Position numbers and translations under genes: made by a program
The notes under the pieces: model-generated
Database searches by the model: none
Seen by the model: the letters and a program-made list of their open reading frames with translations, nothing else
Told to the model about the DNA's origin: nothing
Shown: positions 61,091 to 64,000 of the stretch, in pieces
How the letters are laid out: the number at the start of each line of letters is the position of its first letter
Numbering within the stretch: the first letter of the stretch is position 1
NCBI GenBank assembly: GCA_020002185.1
Contig: CM034541.1
Location: forward strand, 33,789,852-33,853,851
Reading direction: 5' to 3'
DNA length: 64,000 nt
Source of the DNA: Paraescarpia echinospica
Taxonomy: Eukaryota > Annelida > Polychaeta > Sabellida > Siboglinidae

Positions 61091-61276
61091 GTAGATTTGT
61101 AGTGTGTTCTGAACATTCGGAAATGTGGGCGCCAGATCCTGCTCTACTAGCAGGTTGTGCGTGATGAATTCAATACAACCTATCTTGTCGGCGCTACACG
61201 CTTGTTTTATGACCGGAGTGCGCAACATAGCTGCAAATTGCACGATTCCGTCCACCAGTGAGTCTTCAAGGTCGTT
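61091..61276 (-). CDS. Exon of an unrecognised gene
   Basis: On the minus strand the acceptor TTACTTTTACAG precedes an exact 62-codon, phase-0 block that ends before GTATGC. It contains SLVDGIVQFAAMLRTPVIKQ and IGCIEFITHNLLVEQDLAP, hydrophobic and helix-like, with protein-like composition. I do not recognise the family. The neighbouring upstream sequence on the same strand carries a SINE and a frame with an in-frame stop, so this may be part of a gene with larger introns or a decayed one. Confidence 0.5.
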
Positions 61277-61299
61277 CTGTAAAAGTAAGTTCTTATAAT

Positions 61300-61568
61300 A
61301 TAACGCAGTATCCAGTCCTCAGAACTGCTCAAAGCGCTTTACACTCTACTCTCTGGCAGACCTGTTCAATCGGACACCATCTCGACTTCTCTGGGAGGCA
61401 TCTAGCCACGCTGCAATTAATGCGCGAAGACTATTCGTACACAAATATCACCCATGGAGGAACGTAGAGAGAACGAACTTACCCAAGGTTCGACACCGCA
61501 GCATAGGATTCGAACCCGGGTTCTCCCGGCCGAAAGTCCGAAGCTCTAGCCATTGCACCAGTGCGCTC
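61300..61568 (-). mobile_element. tRNA-derived SINE, best-preserved copy
   Basis: Minus strand: a box A-like TGGTGCAATGGCTAGAGC (61560-61543) and a perfect box B GGTTCGAATCC (61516-61506), a body shared with the copies at 16291 and 48845, and the tail AAAGCGCTTTGAGCAGTTCT, GAGGACTGGATACTG, which is also found at 4095-4115. The spacing of the boxes fits an RNA polymerase III promoter of tRNA origin. Confidence 0.85.
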
Positions 61569-61575
61569 CACGACG

Positions 61576-61800
61576 AATCACAAGAACATCTTTGATAGCG
61601 TTTGATGGTTGTTTTGTGTTATGGTAGAATACCAATTGCTTAGCAGTTCGCCTTAGTTTTTCATCATCGACATCCTCCAATCTCGCGAGGAAACCAAACA
61701 GTCGATACACACTTCACTGTGATTTGATGCGAACTGACATAGCACTCGTGAGTTTGTCGATGGTGACAAGAAAGACGTCGACGAGCATTTAAGTCAGTGC
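61576..61800 (-). pseudogene. Possible decayed exon upstream of 61091-61276
   Basis: The minus-strand frame VDVFLVTIDKLTSAMSVRIK then SQ, a TGA at about 61721, then SVYRLFGFLARLEDVDDEKL and RRTAKQLVFYHNTKQ stays in one frame on both sides of the stop. It looks protein-like on both sides but I do not recognise it. The SINE at 61300-61568 begins almost immediately after it. Confidence 0.3.
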
Positions 61801-62968
61801 CATCTGTGCAGCCATCATCAGTTGTTGATTTTTCTCTTTCTGTGGAAATCGTCAACACCAGTTAGGCCATGATTCTGGCCATACTATTTATTCCGGTTAT
61901 ATTTAGTATGGATCGCTGAATGTACCGGGAAGCGTACTGAACCGCTGATGAATCTCCCGGAATAAAAAAAGTTGGCAGGTATAAATGAATCGTGCAAAAA
62001 ATAAGTTATATAGCTAAAACATAGCGTAACCACTTCATTTCAATGGGAAAATGTGATACGAAGCGACCTATCGTCATTCACAATTATTGTACAAATGACT
62101 GTGTTACATTATGTGTATTTGTGTGGACGTTTGGTTTTGTGATGTAAACATTTCGCGCAAATCGAAAACATCATCATAATTACAAAATGTTATTTATTTG
62201 AGGTTGAATATGTAACTGTTGTGTGCTGTTCGGACGATTGTGATTATTTGCAAAGATGTTCAGAAGACGATTTTGATCATAATATTCACTGTAAATAAAG
62301 TTGTCAAAGCCTATTGAATAGAACAATCAATTACTTTGCCAATAGTGCACACCACGTGTATGATTTATGTAAAAGCAGATAAGTTGCGCAAACATTATCC
62401 GCAGCGACCATTGACTTCTTATCAATTATTATTGTTGTCAAAAATCTTCCAATCCGAGGATTTCGGTGGACTTTTTTTCTGGTACTGGTGACATGTACTA
62501 CAAGCTAAAACACCACCATAGCCCTCTAACTATTGCACTTGTCTTAGGTGGGATTCGTTTTTGCGCGTAGATTGACTGGACTAAAATGTGTTAATATAGT
62601 AGATTGTTTAAAAGAAGCGTGGGACGTTTACTTATATATTTATGGCGTACAAAAATCGTTGTAACACGTGCGCACCTACGCGTCACTGAGGTCAATATGT
62701 CTAATGCAACCAACAGACGTCATGGCCGAGAAAATCAATACCGGTAAGGTGTTTGTGACAACGGAGATGTGGCCTGATTAATGTATATTTAAAATTACAA
62801 GCTGTCACCAAGCGAAATACACACGACATAAGTTATTTCTGTAATAACGGACACCCACACTGCATTTTTCATATTATCAAGTTGAAGCATAACGCTAATG
62901 CTATAAGCTTAAGACACCACTATATGTCACCCGGGATTATCTATAATATATTAGTTCGCTAACTTTGT
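61801..62968. other. Region with a partial element end, no gene recognised
   Basis: 61938-61985 (GAACCGCTGATGAATCTCCC and AGTTGGCAGGTATA) is an inverted match of the left part of the element at 62978. The remainder is AT-rich and unrecognised. Confidence 0.45.
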
Positions 62969-63364
62969 ACCATAGTATACCTGCCAACTTTTTTGTTGAA
63001 GTCCGGGAGATTCATCAGCGGTTCAGCACTCTTCCTGTGTCGCGCTCTCTAGGATCTTGACATAGGAAGATGGGCCGGGGGAGGGGGTGATGTTGGAGAT
63101 TTTTCGCCGAAACTTCACCGTTTCACTGTCTCGAAGACGGGGGAGGAGGTGATGTTGGAGATTTTTCGCCGGAAATTGTGCGGTTCGGCACGTCTCAGCA
63201 CTTCTGCCTCGGTGTCGCGGTGTCTCGAAGACGGGGTGGGTGCTGTTGGAGATTTTCAGAGAAAATCCGGGAGAGTTGTCTGTATTCCGGGTGATCGGGA
63301 GATACACCTAAAATCTGGGACACTCCCGGATTTCACGGGAGAGTTGGCAGATACACCATAGTAT
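62969..63364. mobile_element. Short TIR element with 9-10 bp target duplication
   Basis: ACCATAGTAT occurs at 62969-62978 and 63355-63364. Between them the ends are TACCTGCCAACTTTTTTG and, reverse-complemented, GTATCTGCCAACTCTCCCG. The interior repeats GATGTTGGAGATTTTTCGCC twice (63090 and 63152 areas) and GGGAGA/CCGGGA motifs. A 9-10 bp duplication is of Mutator-like size. No transposase. Confidence 0.65.
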
Positions 63365-64000
63365 GTGCACCTCATACGAGGCGCCGATGTATACTCGCAT
63401 CTTTCAATGTTCATTCTCTCTCTTCGACCATTGTTGGTGTATTTAAGAAAATACAACGATAGTTATTTATAATTATTTACTTACTATGTTATGCCTTTCT
63501 GGAGAGCCTTTCTCCTATCTGAGGTAACTGGTTGGTGAGCCACTCTCCTCCACAGGGCGTCAACATGGAAACGAGTTTAAAAGATCAAACTACTGTACTT
63601 AATGCCAGTAATGGTGATAGCTGCTGTCCTTTGTGTGTTGTTCCATGCGTCAGTGCAAGCTGGTGTGGAATAACTTGTTTGTTTCTAAATCAAAATCAAC
63701 ATTTATGTGTTGCACTATTTAATAAAATACTAGTTTTTTAGCGAGTGCGTCACGTAGGTTAATCGAATTTAGTAGGTATAACGGGTATCACAGACGTAGC
63801 AACAAAGTCTAAGGCCATAGGCCTACTTGATGCCTGGGATATGGGTGCCAACATTAACCTGTAAATGTAAAATAGAGCATATGATTTTCCACAAGAAGTT
63901 CGACGCGCTGTAAATTATCAAGTGTACTAGGAGCCTAAGTGGTACTTCAACAGATTTATGTACAGATATAATTTAATATGCAGTGTCACTGTGATAAGGT
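63365..64000. other. Right edge of the window, no confident gene
   Basis: A plus-strand frame starting METSLKDQTTVLNASNGDSC at 63565, preceded by CTCCTCCACAG, could be the start of an exon running off this part, but there is no recognisable domain or clear donor. Confidence 0.3.

Overview
This is a GC-poor, intron-containing nuclear segment of an invertebrate metazoan genome. Three conserved animal genes can be rebuilt by joining exons at consensus splice sites. No prokaryotic features are present. I cannot name the phylum from sequence alone.

Genes: (1) ISYNA1 (myo-inositol-3-phosphate synthase), plus strand, 2978-5952, is complete in three coding exons (556 aa) behind a probable 5'UTR splice acceptor. 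(2) NGRN (neugrin, a mitochondrial 16S rRNA assembly factor), minus strand, has its last exon at 8154-9384 and the preceding exon at 16826-16949; the first exon was not found. It lies tail to tail with ISYNA1. (3) DCP2 (mRNA decapping enzyme), minus strand, 41396-56159, is complete in nine coding exons (454 aa) with a perfect Nudix box. One DCP2 intron (50034-53582) has the hallmarks of a minor-spliceosome (U12-type) intron. A further minus-strand exon of an unrecognised gene lies at 61091-61276.

The rest is dominated by repeats; tandem repeats alone make up roughly 46% of the window. The NGRN intron holds about 145 copies of a 45-bp minisatellite (9645-16188) that appears to have grown from the 3' coding end of a LINE retrotransposon. 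A 69-bp array at 20678-22135 has units that each fold into a 19-bp hairpin. Four near-identical tandem units of about 4.23 kb (24068-40993), carrying Helitron-like termini, lie between NGRN and DCP2. Three unrelated minisatellites sit in three DCP2 introns: 49 bp (44451-44779), 43 bp x 33 (46224-47642) and 59 bp x about 50 (50546-53525).

Dispersed elements include a tRNA-derived SINE family (three copies with the tRNA-like part plus a 3' fragment), remnants of at least four LINEs (9425-9690, 17606-18070, 48225-48620, 56920-59950), and several short terminal-inverted-repeat elements, including one whose empty insertion site is seen in a paralogous copy. The three genes act in unrelated pathways (inositol synthesis, mitochondrial ribosome assembly, mRNA decay), so no functional cluster is implied.
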